From Chryseobacterium sp. (GTDB taxonomy: Bacteria; Bacteroidota; Bacteroidia; Flavobacteriales; Weeksellaceae): DNA of 35,467 bases. Below the pieces are notes generated by a model. It was not told the origin of the DNA and searched no databases. It worked only from the letters and a program-made list of their open reading frames with translations. The stretch spans positions 1 through 35,467 of the forward strand of contig JADMKO010000043.1 in assembly GCA_015478785.1 (NCBI GenBank). The letters run 5' to 3'. The position numbers and the translations under genes are program-made. Below are positions 8,149 to 15,791 of this stretch, one piece after another. The first letter of the stretch is position 1. Each line of letters begins with the position of its first letter.

Positions 8149-9499
8149 TTTTAATCTGTATTGAGATTTTCAAAAAAGCGTTTGTGGCACTGTCAGCGGC
8201 ATATCTTCTGTCTTGTCTGAACGGAATCACGCCCAGAACTTCATCATAACCATTGCACAACAGCCAGATTTTTTCACGGGCTAAAATAGGTATTTTCTCA
8301 TCCCTAAAAAACTTTGACAGTTTCTTTTTACCAATCATCCCGATAGGAAATATAAGATCCTTTTCATTTCCTTTTCGAATTCTCAAAGGAAAGTTCAGTT
8401 TTTCAAAATCAAAGAGCCACTCATTTTTATCTTTCAAGGGCGTCGCGCAATCTGTTAACTGCATTTTCAGATGAAATTCATTATTCTGAAAATTGAAAAT
8501 TTCATTTTCCGAAATGTTTCCGACATGAAAATAAGTAACGTCTTGAGTGGATTCCTTCTTCACCAAACTATTTTTTTCGCTAATTACCAAAGTATCGTGA
8601 TCTACCAATAAACGGTATTTGTTGGAAAAAAATATTTTCCCGTTTTCAGCTTTCGTGATTTTCTCAATTTCTTTTGAACACAAAAACTCATACTTCCGCA
8701 AAATTTCGGATTGAACAAAGAGAGACTGTCCAGAAAATAAAGATTTATTCAGAAGGATATTTTCGTCCGAGAAAGTAATCATTCCGTCTGCAATTTCTTC
8801 CAGCTTACTCTCCAATACTTGCCGGGAATCAGAAAGCAGCGACAATGAAGTTTGAAAATTTTCCAAGAAATTCGGGTTGGTTCCGATCAATAGCGGAACG
8901 ATTTGGTTTCGGATCTCGTTTCTGAGGTAATCATTTTTCCGGTTCGAAAAATCTTCCCGGAAAGGAACCTGTTTTTCTTTTGCATACCGGTAAATTTCCT
9001 CTTTTGGAAACTGCAGCAATGGCCGGAGAATCCCGTTGTCACTCTGTGGAATTCCGGAAAGCCCACGAATACCGCTTCCGCGGGAAAGATTGATTATAAA
9101 AGTTTCAAGCTGATCGTTCAGATGATGCGCCGTCATGAGAAAATCCAGCTGATTATCATTCATTATTTTCCTAAAAAAAGCATAGCGCAATGCTCTTGCC
9201 CACAACTGAACAGAACCGGAAGGCTTCGTTTCTGCATCTGAAACGGTGTACAAATGAAACGGAACCGAATATTTTTTACAAAAATCCTCAGTTGTTTTTT
9301 GATCAAGGTCAGAATCTTCTCCACGCAATCTATAATTTACATGAGCAGCCTGAAAATCATATCCCAGTTCCTTCATCAGATGAAGCAAAACCATAGAATC
9401 TGCACCTCCGCTGACGGCAAGAAGATAGGTTTTATTTCTTCCGTTTTCGGAAATCGAAGCTAGAGAATTTTCAAACGCTGAAAGTGTTAAAGTCTTCAT
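8138..9499 (-). CDS. tilS: tRNA(Ile)-lysidine synthase
   Basis: The 453-residue protein begins with an N-type ATP pyrophosphatase domain whose PP-loop reads SGGADS (30-35), followed by AAHVNYRLRGEDSD and the TAHHLNDQLETFIINLSRGSG and IRPL-like segments that are diagnostic of TilS. The C-terminal part has TilS substrate-binding features, including the KKLSKFFRDEKIP motif. TilS ligates lysine to C34 of tRNA-Ile2, converting CAU decoding from AUG to AUA, an essential step. Length is normal. It leads a tilS-dsbD unit (11-bp overlap) and diverges from the OmpA-domain gene. Confidence 0.94.
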   Translation of the reverse strand: MKTLTLSAFENSLASISENGRNKTYLLAVSGGADSMVLLHLMKELGYDFQAAHVNYRLRGEDSDLDQKTTEDFCKKYSVPFHLYTVSDAETKPSGSVQLWARALRYAFFRKIMNDNQLDFLMTAHHLNDQLETFIINLSRGSGIRGLSGIPQSDNGILRPLLQFPKEEIYRYAKEKQVPFREDFSNRKNDYLRNEIRNQIVPLLIGTNPNFLENFQTSLSLLSDSRQVLESKLEEIADGMITFSDENILLNKSLFSGQSLFVQSEILRKYEFLCSKEIEKITKAENGKIFFSNKYRLLVDHDTLVISEKNSLVKKESTQDVTYFHVGNISENEIFNFQNNEFHLKMQLTDCATPLKDKNEWLFDFEKLNFPLRIRKGNEKDLIFPIGMIGKKKLSKFFRDEKIPILAREKIWLLCNGYDEVLGVIPFRQDRRYAADSATNAFLKISIQIKNEF

Positions 9500-9513
9500 A
9501 AATATAAGGAATA

Positions 9514-9521
9514 CAAAGATA
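9514..9521 (-). promoter_or_regulatory. Likely -7 element for tilS
   Basis: The minus strand reads TATCTTTG, a perfect TAnnTTTG and a very common flavobacterial -7 form, 14 bp upstream of the tilS ATG. A TTTG lies only 12 bp further upstream, shorter than usual. Confidence 0.45.
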
Positions 9522-9550
9522 AGTCATCTTTTACAAAGAGATATTTTGCC

Positions 9551-9558
9551 TATATTTG
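9551..9558 (+). promoter_or_regulatory. Likely -7 element for the OmpA-domain gene
   Basis: TATATTTG matches TAnnTTTG, 38 bp before the ATG at 9597. No good -33 element is seen. Confidence 0.4.
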
Positions 9559-9596
9559 AATTCTTTAAGTGCTACAATTTTTAAAAAATAAACATA

Positions 9597-10430
9597 ATGA
9601 GATTAAAAAGTTTTTTAGGTATTTCAGCCGCCGCAGTTTTATTGACAAGCTGTGTCAGCAAAAAGCAATTTGACGCTTTGAATTCGAACTACAAACAGAG
9701 CATTGAAAACTTGGCAGAAAGACAACGTGAAATTCAGGATTTAAGATCAGTAAATTCCGGATTAGTAAGCGAAAACACTTTGCTGAAAAGCCAGAATGAT
9801 GCTTTGAAAACCTCGCTGGACGCCTGTCTGAACAATACAACACAAGGTTCTACGAACATTACCAAATTGATTAACGAAATCAATACGTCGAATGCGTACA
9901 TCAAACAGTTGATTTCCACCAATGCTAAAAATGACAGCCTGAACCTGGCGCTTTCCAACAAGCTGAAGCGTTCTCTGGATAATATTGCTGACGACGATGT
10001 ACAGGTAAAAGTACTGAAAGGCGTGGTCATGATTTCATTATCAGACAAAATGCTTTACAAAACTGGAGAATTTGCAGTATTGCCACAAGCAAGAGAAATA
10101 TTAGGGAAAGTAGCTTCTGTAATCAATGATTACGATACTTATTCTGTCCTCATTGAAGGAAATACAGATAACGTACCTTTGAATTCCGCGAATGTTCCGC
10201 GTGACAACTGGGATCTTTCCGCACTTAGAGGAACTTCGGTTGCGAAAATTCTACAGAATGAATTTGGAGTAAATCCTAACAGAATTACTGCAGGAGGAAG
10301 AAGTGAATACAACCCTAAAACCACCAACGCTTCTGTATCCGGAAGATCTGAAAACCGAAGAACAGAAATCATCATCATGCCAAAACTGGACGAGTTCATG
10401 AAGCTGATGGATATTGCGCCTAAGAAGTAA
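9597..10430 (+). CDS. OmpA-family peptidoglycan-binding lipoprotein
   Basis: The 277-residue protein has a lipoprotein signal peptide with lipobox LLTSC (lipidated C19). A predicted coiled coil follows (about 20-100, rich in Leu, Asn, Gln and Glu), then a C-terminal OmpA-like domain (about 145-265) with GNTDNVPL, NWDLSALRGTSVAKIL and GRSENRRTEI, the segments that bind meso-diaminopimelate in peptidoglycan. The layout resembles flavobacterial OmpA/MotB-domain cell-wall proteins that anchor the outer membrane. There is no acidic surface-export stretch after C19, so it probably stays on the periplasmic face. A strong terminator follows, making it a single-gene unit. Confidence 0.88.
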   Translation: MRLKSFLGISAAAVLLTSCVSKKQFDALNSNYKQSIENLAERQREIQDLRSVNSGLVSENTLLKSQNDALKTSLDACLNNTTQGSTNITKLINEINTSNAYIKQLISTNAKNDSLNLALSNKLKRSLDNIADDDVQVKVLKGVVMISLSDKMLYKTGEFAVLPQAREILGKVASVINDYDTYSVLIEGNTDNVPLNSANVPRDNWDLSALRGTSVAKILQNEFGVNPNRITAGGRSEYNPKTTNASVSGRSENRRTEIIIMPKLDEFMKLMDIAPKK

Positions 10431-10458
10431 TTTATTATATAAATGATCTTTTATACTA

Positions 10459-10488
10459 CCTCGCCTGAACCATCGGGCGAGGTTTTTT
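10459..10488 (+). terminator. Rho-independent terminator
   Basis: A 7-bp GC-rich stem (CCTCGCC pairing with GGCGAGG, 9-10 nt loop) is followed by six T, 28 bp after the OmpA-domain gene. Confidence 0.9.
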
Positions 10489-10501
10489 GTTTCATTTTTT
10501 A

Positions 10502-10509
10502 TACATTTG
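10502..10509 (+). promoter_or_regulatory. Possible -7 element for the O-methyltransferase gene
   Basis: TACATTTG fits TAnnTTTG and lies 13 bp before the ATG at 10523, directly after the terminator. The -33 position falls inside the terminator hairpin and has no TTTG at normal spacing. Confidence 0.4.
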
Positions 10510-10522
10510 AAAAAAAGTAAAG

Positions 10523-11170
10523 ATGAGTTATTTTGACGAACAACTCCCCGAAATGGACCGGTATCTGGAGCAGCACGCTTCTTCGGAACCTGAAATTCTG
10601 AAAAGACTGCGAAAGGAAACCTATCAGAAAACTACGCAACCTCACATGATTTCAGGGTATCAACAAGGAAGATTTCTAACCATCATTTCCAAAATACTTC
10701 GGCCTGAAAAAATTCTGGAAATAGGAACATTCACAGGATATGCTACGCTTTGCTTAGCTGAAGGATTGCCTAAAGGAGGCGTCATTACCACACTGGACAT
10801 CAACGAAGAACTGGCTTATCTTCCAAAAAAATATTTTGCTGAAAGTGAATTTTCGCAACAAATTGATTTCAGAATTCAAGATGCGAAAGATTTCCTGAAC
10901 GAAACCAACGAAAGTTTCGATCTTGTTTTCATAGATGCCGACAAAGAAAATTACGTGGAATATTTTCATTCAATAAAACCAAAACTGAAATCCGGAGCTG
11001 TCGTGATGTTCGATAATGTGCTGTGGTACGGGAAAGTACTGCAAGAAAATCCGAAGCAAAAATCCACGCAGGTTATCCGCCAGTTGAATGAACTGATCGC
11101 CGCAGACGAGGATTTTGAAAATCTTATTTTACCTTTGCGTGACGGGGTTAATTTGCTTCGGAAGATATAA
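10523..11170 (+). CDS. SAM-dependent O-methyltransferase (class I, catechol/caffeoyl-CoA type)
   Basis: The 215-residue protein belongs to the methyltransferase_3 family. It has SAM loop EIGTFTGYATLCLAEGLP near residues 73-90, the acidic TLDINEE strand end, the metal-binding IDADKENY near 140, and a downstream DNVLWYGKV segment, all in the order of bacterial caffeoyl-CoA/catechol O-methyltransferases. These are Mg-dependent cytoplasmic enzymes that methylate hydroxyl groups; the substrate here is unknown. Length is typical. The next gene starts 5 bp after the stop, so the two probably form one transcript. Confidence 0.88.
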   Translation: MSYFDEQLPEMDRYLEQHASSEPEILKRLRKETYQKTTQPHMISGYQQGRFLTIISKILRPEKILEIGTFTGYATLCLAEGLPKGGVITTLDINEELAYLPKKYFAESEFSQQIDFRIQDAKDFLNETNESFDLVFIDADKENYVEYFHSIKPKLKSGAVVMFDNVLWYGKVLQENPKQKSTQVIRQLNELIAADEDFENLILPLRDGVNLLRKI

Positions 11171-11175
11171 AACCG

Positions 11176-11856
11176 ATGGGAAAAGTGTATTGCAATGTGG
11201 TGTTTACGGCCATTCTAGAAGATCATCATCAAGAATCTGTCATGATTTCTCAATTGCTTTTTGATGAAACTGCGGAGATTCTGGAAGAAAAGGACGGATT
11301 CTACAGAATTGCTTCAGATGATGACGAAACAGAAGGCTGGATTGATCACAAAAACGTAATAAAAATTTCCGGTGCGGAGACTTTAGAAAACATAAAAGAA
11401 AAATTCCGAAACCGATCAGAAACGCTTCCCGTGTTCTGGCCGGATTTACCTGAAAAAATATTACCAGTTTCTAGAGACAATATTGCAAAAACTGCAAAAA
11501 GCCTCGTTAATATTCCTTATTTGTACGGAGGCAGAAGCGGCTTTGGTCTGGATGCAAGCGGCTTTGTCCAATTCGTATTCAGACAACATGGAATGAAACT
11601 GCCGAGAACGCTTTCCCAACAAGCTGAACAGGGAGAAGCTCTATTTTTTGCCGGCGAAAGCAACGCTGGCGATCTCGCATTTTTTGAGGACGAAAATGGC
11701 GAAATAATTCACTCCGGCATTATGCTGAATATGCATGAAATCATCCATTGTTACGGTAAAGTACGGATTGACTCGGTAGATTCTTCCGGAATTTTCAACA
11801 AAGAATTAGGACGGCATACGCACCGGCTTCGTTTTATTAGAAATATTTTGGACTAA
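11176..11856 (+). CDS. SH3-NlpC/P60 fold protein with catalytic Cys replaced by Ala
   Basis: The 226-residue protein has an N-terminal bacterial SH3-like segment (about 1-65, ending EGWIDHKNV) and a C-terminal NlpC/P60 (C40) domain (about 100-226). The YLYGGRSGFGLDASGF segment aligns with the active-site block that in C40 cysteine peptidases reads YxWGGRS..DCSGF, so the nucleophile position is A127 (codon GCA at 11554-11556). The two histidines of the triad appear kept (H179 in IIHSGI, H191 in IIHCYGKVRID). Active members cut gamma-D-Glu-diaminopimelate bonds in murein peptides; this one would be inactive or only bind. No signal peptide is evident. It sits between the O-methyltransferase and waaA. 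Confidence 0.85.
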   Translation: MGKVYCNVVFTAILEDHHQESVMISQLLFDETAEILEEKDGFYRIASDDDETEGWIDHKNVIKISGAETLENIKEKFRNRSETLPVFWPDLPEKILPVSRDNIAKTAKSLVNIPYLYGGRSGFGLDASGFVQFVFRQHGMKLPRTLSQQAEQGEALFFAGESNAGDLAFFEDENGEIIHSGIMLNMHEIIHCYGKVRIDSVDSSGIFNKELGRHTHRLRFIRNILD

Positions 11857-11920
11857 AGGGAATTTCTGATTTCCGGGGAATTGGTCTATCACCACGGCTG
11901 TGGCTATAAAATAAAATATA

Positions 11921-13153
11921 ATGCAGAGGATTTACAATATTTTCATCACTTTAATGATTTTCGGAATGAAAATCGGGGCGTCATTTAATTATAAACTGAA
12001 GCGCGGACTGGCCGGCAGAAGGCAAAGCTGCGATATTCTTAAATCAGTTTTCTCAGAAACCGACCGTGTCATCTGGATGCATGCGGCCAGCCTTGGCGAG
12101 TATGAACAAGGCCTTCCGGTTTTGGAAAGTTTGAAAAATAGATATCCCCATTATAAAATTCTCATTACATTTTTTTCACCTTCAGGATATGAAGTCGTGG
12201 CTAAAAAAAATACCATTGCAGATGCGGTGTGTTATCTTCCTTTCGACAAACCCGCTTGGATTAATGAATTTCTTTCGAATTTCAAGCCCATCATTTTTTT
12301 CACCGTAAAATATGAATATTGGTACAATCTGTTGCAGAAACTCAACAGAGATCAGGTAAAAATCTATGTGATTTCTTCGCTTTTTTATGAAAGACAAATC
12401 TTTTTCAAACCTTATGGCAAATGGTTTGTGCGCCAGCTGAGGAAAAATGTAGACTGGTTTTTTCATCAGACCAATACTTCGTATGCTTTAGCCAAAACCA
12501 TCAAACTGGATCAGTCGTCTATTTCCGGAGATACAAGATACGACAGGGTTCGACAGATAAAAGAACGAGATCCTCATGTCAATTTTATTTCTGAATTTAA
12601 AGGAGCAAAACCATTGCTCGTCTTCGGAAGTTCGTGGGAAACGGAGGAAGAAATTGCCGTGATCGTTTCTGCAAAATTACCGGAATTGAAAATTATCATT
12701 GCGCCTCATGACTTGAAAAGAGTGGAACATCTTCAACATCTTTTTCCGAATGGGGTTTTATATAGTGAAACAACCGTTGATCAACTTGACTTTCAGGTGA
12801 TGATTATTGACAGTGTTGGTTTGCTTTCTAAAATATATTCTTATGCTGATCTCGCGTTCGTTGGCGGAGGTTTTCATTCGGCGGGACTTCACAATATTCT
12901 GGAAGCGGCAACTTTTGGAACTCCCGTCCTTTTCGGAAACCGATACCAAAAAAATCCGGAAGCTGATGACCTCATCAGGAATAAAGGAGGTGCTTCGTTT
13001 ATCGATGAAAATTACGCTGCCGATTTTATTCTGAAGATTATGAATGATAAACAATTATTGGAAGAAATGGGAAAGAATGCCGGTGATTTTATAAACTCGC
13101 AACCCAATTCTACTGAACTTATCATGAAAAAAATTACTTCGGATTTGGGATAA
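11921..13153 (+). CDS. waaA: 3-deoxy-D-manno-octulosonic acid (Kdo) transferase
   Basis: The 410-residue protein is a GT30-family glycosyltransferase. An N-terminal membrane-anchoring hydrophobic segment is followed by WMHAASLGEYEQGLPVL (with the conserved Glu of the acceptor site near residue 60), the KYEYWYNLL block, and the C-terminal Kdo-binding region FVGGGFHSAGLHNILEAA with the PVLFGNRYQKNPEA loop. WaaA (KdtA) adds Kdo to lipid A precursor on the cytoplasmic face of the inner membrane. Length is normal. It lies 64 bp after the NlpC/P60-like gene on the same strand, in a small envelope-related cluster. Confidence 0.94.
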   Translation: MQRIYNIFITLMIFGMKIGASFNYKLKRGLAGRRQSCDILKSVFSETDRVIWMHAASLGEYEQGLPVLESLKNRYPHYKILITFFSPSGYEVVAKKNTIADAVCYLPFDKPAWINEFLSNFKPIIFFTVKYEYWYNLLQKLNRDQVKIYVISSLFYERQIFFKPYGKWFVRQLRKNVDWFFHQTNTSYALAKTIKLDQSSISGDTRYDRVRQIKERDPHVNFISEFKGAKPLLVFGSSWETEEEIAVIVSAKLPELKIIIAPHDLKRVEHLQHLFPNGVLYSETTVDQLDFQVMIIDSVGLLSKIYSYADLAFVGGGFHSAGLHNILEAATFGTPVLFGNRYQKNPEADDLIRNKGGASFIDENYAADFILKIMNDKQLLEEMGKNAGDFINSQPNSTELIMKKITSDLG

Positions 13154-13208
13154 AAGGTGAAAAGGCTATTATTCTTTGGAAAAAAGCAAAAAGTTTGATA
13201 AAACGCTC

Positions 13209-13237
13209 TTGTTACGTCGGGAAAAATTTTAACTTTA
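13209..13237 (+). promoter_or_regulatory. Likely promoter of the lipocalin-like lipoprotein pair
   Basis: TTG (13209-13211), an 18-bp spacer and TAACTTTA (13230-13237) match the Bacteroidota promoter except for the last base of the -7 box. The first ATG is at 13257. Confidence 0.5.
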
Positions 13238-13256
13238 CCATCTTATTCAATTTAAC

Positions 13257-13721
13257 ATGAAAAAAATATTATTTTTTACAATGATGGCGGGAATGCTGAT
13301 GACAGTTTCTTGCAGAAATGATGACAAAGAGGAGGAAGTGACCTCGGTAATCGGGAACTGGAAAGTTCAGAAAATGATTACTAAAGGAATGATAACCTAC
13401 GGTGGGATTTCACTTCCAGCTAATACTTCATCTGACTCAGATTGTGTAAAGCAAAGCAAACTAGATCTGAACGCAGATAAAACCGGACATGCCTTGGTGA
13501 AAAATGATACTACAGGAACTTGTGAGGTTTTAGGAGACGAAAGTTTTACTTATGTATATGATCCTGAAACTAAAATTATTACTGTTAAATCCAATGGAAC
13601 TTCCGAAGATATTAAAGTGATCAAAGTTACCAATAGCGAATTGATCATTGAGCAACCGGCTGACATGCAGACGCCACAAGGTACTTTTAATGGAACGATA
13701 ACTCTAAATATGACAAAATAA
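13257..13721 (+). CDS. Lipocalin-like lipoprotein (first of a tandem pair)
   Basis: The 154-residue protein has a signal peptide ending in lipobox MTVSC (lipidated C19) followed by the strongly acidic stretch RNDDKEEE. The mature part has the lipocalin-like pattern SVIGNWKVQKM, a Cys in SDSDCVKQSKLDL, an LNADKTGHALV strand and a second Cys in TGTCEVL; the rest is beta-rich. Many Flavobacteriia have such small lipocalin-like lipoproteins of unknown ligand. The acidic run after the lipid Cys resembles the Bacteroidota lipoprotein export signal, so surface exposure is likely (inference). The next gene, a diverged paralogue, starts 10 bp after its stop. Confidence 0.8.
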   Translation: MKKILFFTMMAGMLMTVSCRNDDKEEEVTSVIGNWKVQKMITKGMITYGGISLPANTSSDSDCVKQSKLDLNADKTGHALVKNDTTGTCEVLGDESFTYVYDPETKIITVKSNGTSEDIKVIKVTNSELIIEQPADMQTPQGTFNGTITLNMTK

Positions 13722-13731
13722 CTTTATTTAA

Positions 13732-14190
13732 ATGAAAAAGATAATTTTATTTTTTGCAGGGCTGCTGTTGCTTACAACACTGAGCTGTGATAATGAAGAC
13801 CCGATTGTATATCCTGAAGTTACCGGCGTATGGAAACCCATACAAATGGTAAAAACAGTAGTGAATAATGTGAGCGCACCTACTTCCGAAACTTTCCTGT
13901 ACAGCGATTGCCAGCAGGAATCCCGATGGGAATTCCGGGAAGACGGAACAGGTAAAATATTGTGGAGAGTACAATTGAATCCAACTTCCTGCACCACGGC
14001 TTTTGAGCAGAATCTGCAATATGATTATAACAACAGCAATGGTGATATTGTCATTAATTACATAACGCACCAGGAAAGAGGCAAAGCGATGGACATCACT
14101 GAAACCAGCATGAATTTGAAAATAGAAACGATAAATGCTGATACTCAGGTGTATGAATCTCAGGTGTATACACTTGTTAAAGTTCAGTAA
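13732..14190 (+). CDS. Lipocalin-like lipoprotein (second of a tandem pair)
   Basis: The 152-residue protein begins with a lipoprotein signal peptide (lipobox TTLSC, C19) followed by DNED. The fold pattern matches the preceding gene: VTGVWKPIQM near the start of the barrel, YSDCQQESRWEF, DGTGKILW and a second Cys in PTSCTTAF, with similar spacing of the two cysteines, so a disulfide bridge is plausible. The two proteins are clearly diverged, so this is an old duplication. Ligand and function are unknown. The pair forms a two-gene transcript ended by a long hairpin 20 bp downstream. Confidence 0.78.
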   Translation: MKKIILFFAGLLLLTTLSCDNEDPIVYPEVTGVWKPIQMVKTVVNNVSAPTSETFLYSDCQQESRWEFREDGTGKILWRVQLNPTSCTTAFEQNLQYDYNNSNGDIVINYITHQERGKAMDITETSMNLKIETINADTQVYESQVYTLVKVQ

Positions 14191-14211
14191 AAAATTCTAT
14201 TTAATATAACA

Positions 14212-14250
14212 AACAAAGCTCTGTCGTATCGGCAGAGCTTTGTTGTTTCT
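14212..14250 (+). terminator. Long-stem terminator after the lipoprotein pair
   Basis: The arms 14212-14226 and 14230-14244 form a 15-bp stem (one G-U pair) with a 3-nt loop; the outer end is A/T-rich (AACAAAG with CTTTGTT), then GTTTCT follows. Near symmetry means it could also stop traffic from the right. Confidence 0.85.
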
Positions 14251-14284
14251 GAAACTAAACATTCATTATTAATGAATCGAACTT

Positions 14285-14593
14285 CTAAAACACTTTCGTC
14301 CAAACGAAGAAAATAAAAAGAATAAACCCAAGATTGAAAATCAAGACAAAAATATATTTCTTACGCTTCTTTTTCATATTCTCAGCCGCCGAATCATTTT
14401 TCTTAAAGAGCATGTAACAAAGCAGTATAATATTGACAGTGGATGGCAACACAGACAAGAACTTAAACTCTGGATTTAAGAATCCTCTTCGGAAGAGAGA
14501 CTCCAATATATATCCAAATAGAAAAAGAAAAAAGACAATTTCAATAATATTCTTTTCAAGTTTCTCCTTCATTTGCAAGTTCATTTTTCTCAT
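14285..14593 (-). CDS. Small membrane protein of unknown function
   Basis: The 102-residue protein is not one I recognise. It has a charged N-terminus (MRKMNLQMKEKLEKN) and three predicted membrane helices at about 15-33, 44-62 and 80-99, with a very basic loop NMKKKRKK between helices 2 and 3, which fits a cytoplasmic loop. Three in-frame Met codons lie in the first seven residues, so the exact start is open. It lies between the lipoprotein terminator and the end of the mrp operon, on the same strand as mrp, about 70 bp downstream of mrpG. A link with the antiporter is possible but unsupported. Confidence 0.55.
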   Translation of the reverse strand: MRKMNLQMKEKLEKNIIEIVFFLFLFGYILESLFRRGFLNPEFKFLSVLPSTVNIILLCYMLFKKNDSAAENMKKKRKKYIFVLIFNLGFILFIFFVWTKVF

Positions 14594-14663
14594 AAAATCA
14601 AGAATAATTTACGTGTGCTGAAAATCAGGTACTTGTTTTTGATTTGAAACTAATTCCTTCAAT

Positions 14664-15023
14664 TTAATCATTCTCCTCCACATCTTCGTCAGAAACTTCC
14701 TCTCTTTCATGTCCTTTGTCTTCAACAAAAGAGGTGTTGACCATTTTGATTCCGCTGACAAAAGCTGTTCGGGAGATCATAAAAGCGGCTACCGGCGAAG
14801 TGATAAACAAAAAGAAAATAATGGCAAAAACCTTGGTTGAAACCGCGAAATCATAAAAATAAAATGCAACAGCACCAAGAATGCATCCCACACCCAAAGT
14901 TCCGGCCTTCACTGTGACCGTGAGGCGCATATAAAAGTCGGGCATCCGATAAATTCCCAAAGCGGCTATCAGCACAAAAATCGCTCCCAGCGTACACAAA
15001 ATCATTATTACCCACTCACTCAT
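14664..15023 (-). CDS. mrpG: Mrp Na+/H+ antiporter subunit G
   Basis: The 119-residue protein has three membrane helices (about 4-24, 38-58, 64-84) and the MrpG/PhaG/MnhG signature: GIYRMPDFYMRLTVTVKAGTLG near residue 25-45, then FLFITSPVAAFMISRTA. MrpG is a small membrane subunit of the multi-subunit Na+/H+ antiporter. The C-terminal tail is unusually acidic (EDKGHEREEVSDEDVEEN), probably cytoplasmic. It is the last gene of the mrp operon and overlaps mrpF by 4 bp. Confidence 0.92.
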   Translation of the reverse strand: MSEWVIMILCTLGAIFVLIAALGIYRMPDFYMRLTVTVKAGTLGVGCILGAVAFYFYDFAVSTKVFAIIFFLFITSPVAAFMISRTAFVSGIKMVNTSFVEDKGHEREEVSDEDVEEND

Positions 15024-15307
15024 TTGTTCTTCGGTTTATTGCTTTCTCCTTTATCCAGATAATAAGAAAAAGCGATTGTACTTAAAAATGCTATCAGTGC
15101 CAGAATCATGGCGACATCCAGAAAGGATTCATTGTTATATAGAATACCAAATATACCAATCAATCCTACGCCCGAAGTGATGATCAGATCAATCGCTACT
15201 ACCCGATCCACGACTTGTGGACCCTTCAAAAAACGCAGGAATATAATGAAGAATGCCAGACAAATAATCGGCAAGGGTACGTACAGCAAATATTCATGAA
15301 CAGACAT
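15020..15307 (-). CDS. mrpF: Mrp Na+/H+ antiporter subunit F
   Basis: The 95-residue protein has three membrane helices and the MrpF motif GPQVVDRVVAIDLIITSGVGLIG around residues 30-50, including the conserved Asp-Arg and Asp residues. The C-terminus is basic (DKGESNKPKNK). MrpF is a small subunit of the Mrp complex and in some systems is linked to bile-salt or cholate efflux. It starts 1 bp after the mrpE stop and overlaps mrpG by 4 bp. Confidence 0.92.
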   Translation of the reverse strand: MSVHEYLLYVPLPIICLAFFIIFLRFLKGPQVVDRVVAIDLIITSGVGLIGIFGILYNNESFLDVAMILALIAFLSTIAFSYYLDKGESNKPKNK

Positions 15308-15308
15308 A

Positions 15309-15791
15309 TTATCGTATTACTTCAATTAATTTTTTCTCCAGTCCGTTTCTCATTTTTTCTGCAAATTTCTCTTTATCCTTCAGATTGAAACTATGGATGT
15401 ACAGATACTTTTTGTCGGGACTTATATTCAAAACCATCGTTCCTGGCGTTAAAGCAATGAGATTTGAAATCATCGTAATTTCAAAATCAGATTTCAGGCT
15501 ATGCTCAAAAATTACCACCGCCGGATTCAATTTAAATCTGGGGGTCAAAATTTCTTTTGTCACTTCTAAATTAGCTCTGATCATATCATAAAAGAAGTAG
15601 AGGCAAAATAATAAAAGTTTGGGTACTTTGTAAAAATATCTTTTTTCTTCAATGGTTCCGGTTCTTGTTAGCATCCACAAAATCGCAAACCCCAGCAGAA
15701 AACCAAAAAGAGAATTGACATAGTTCAGATGACCGGTTAGCGCAACCCAAACCAAGGAAAGTAATATGTTAAGCAAAAAATTCTTTATCAT
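15309..15791 (-). CDS. mrpE: Mrp Na+/H+ antiporter subunit E
   Basis: The 160-residue protein has two N-terminal membrane helices (about 3-40), a third at about 55-75, and a soluble C-terminal domain with ISNLIALTPGTMVLNISPDKKYLYIH, the signature of MrpE/MnhE. It is a conserved subunit of the antiporter at the cytoplasmic membrane. It overlaps mrpD by 4 bp and lies 1 bp before mrpF, consistent with translational coupling. Confidence 0.92.
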   Translation of the reverse strand: MIKNFLLNILLSLVWVALTGHLNYVNSLFGFLLGFAILWMLTRTGTIEEKRYFYKVPKLLLFCLYFFYDMIRANLEVTKEILTPRFKLNPAVVIFEHSLKSDFEITMISNLIALTPGTMVLNISPDKKYLYIHSFNLKDKEKFAEKMRNGLEKKLIEVIR

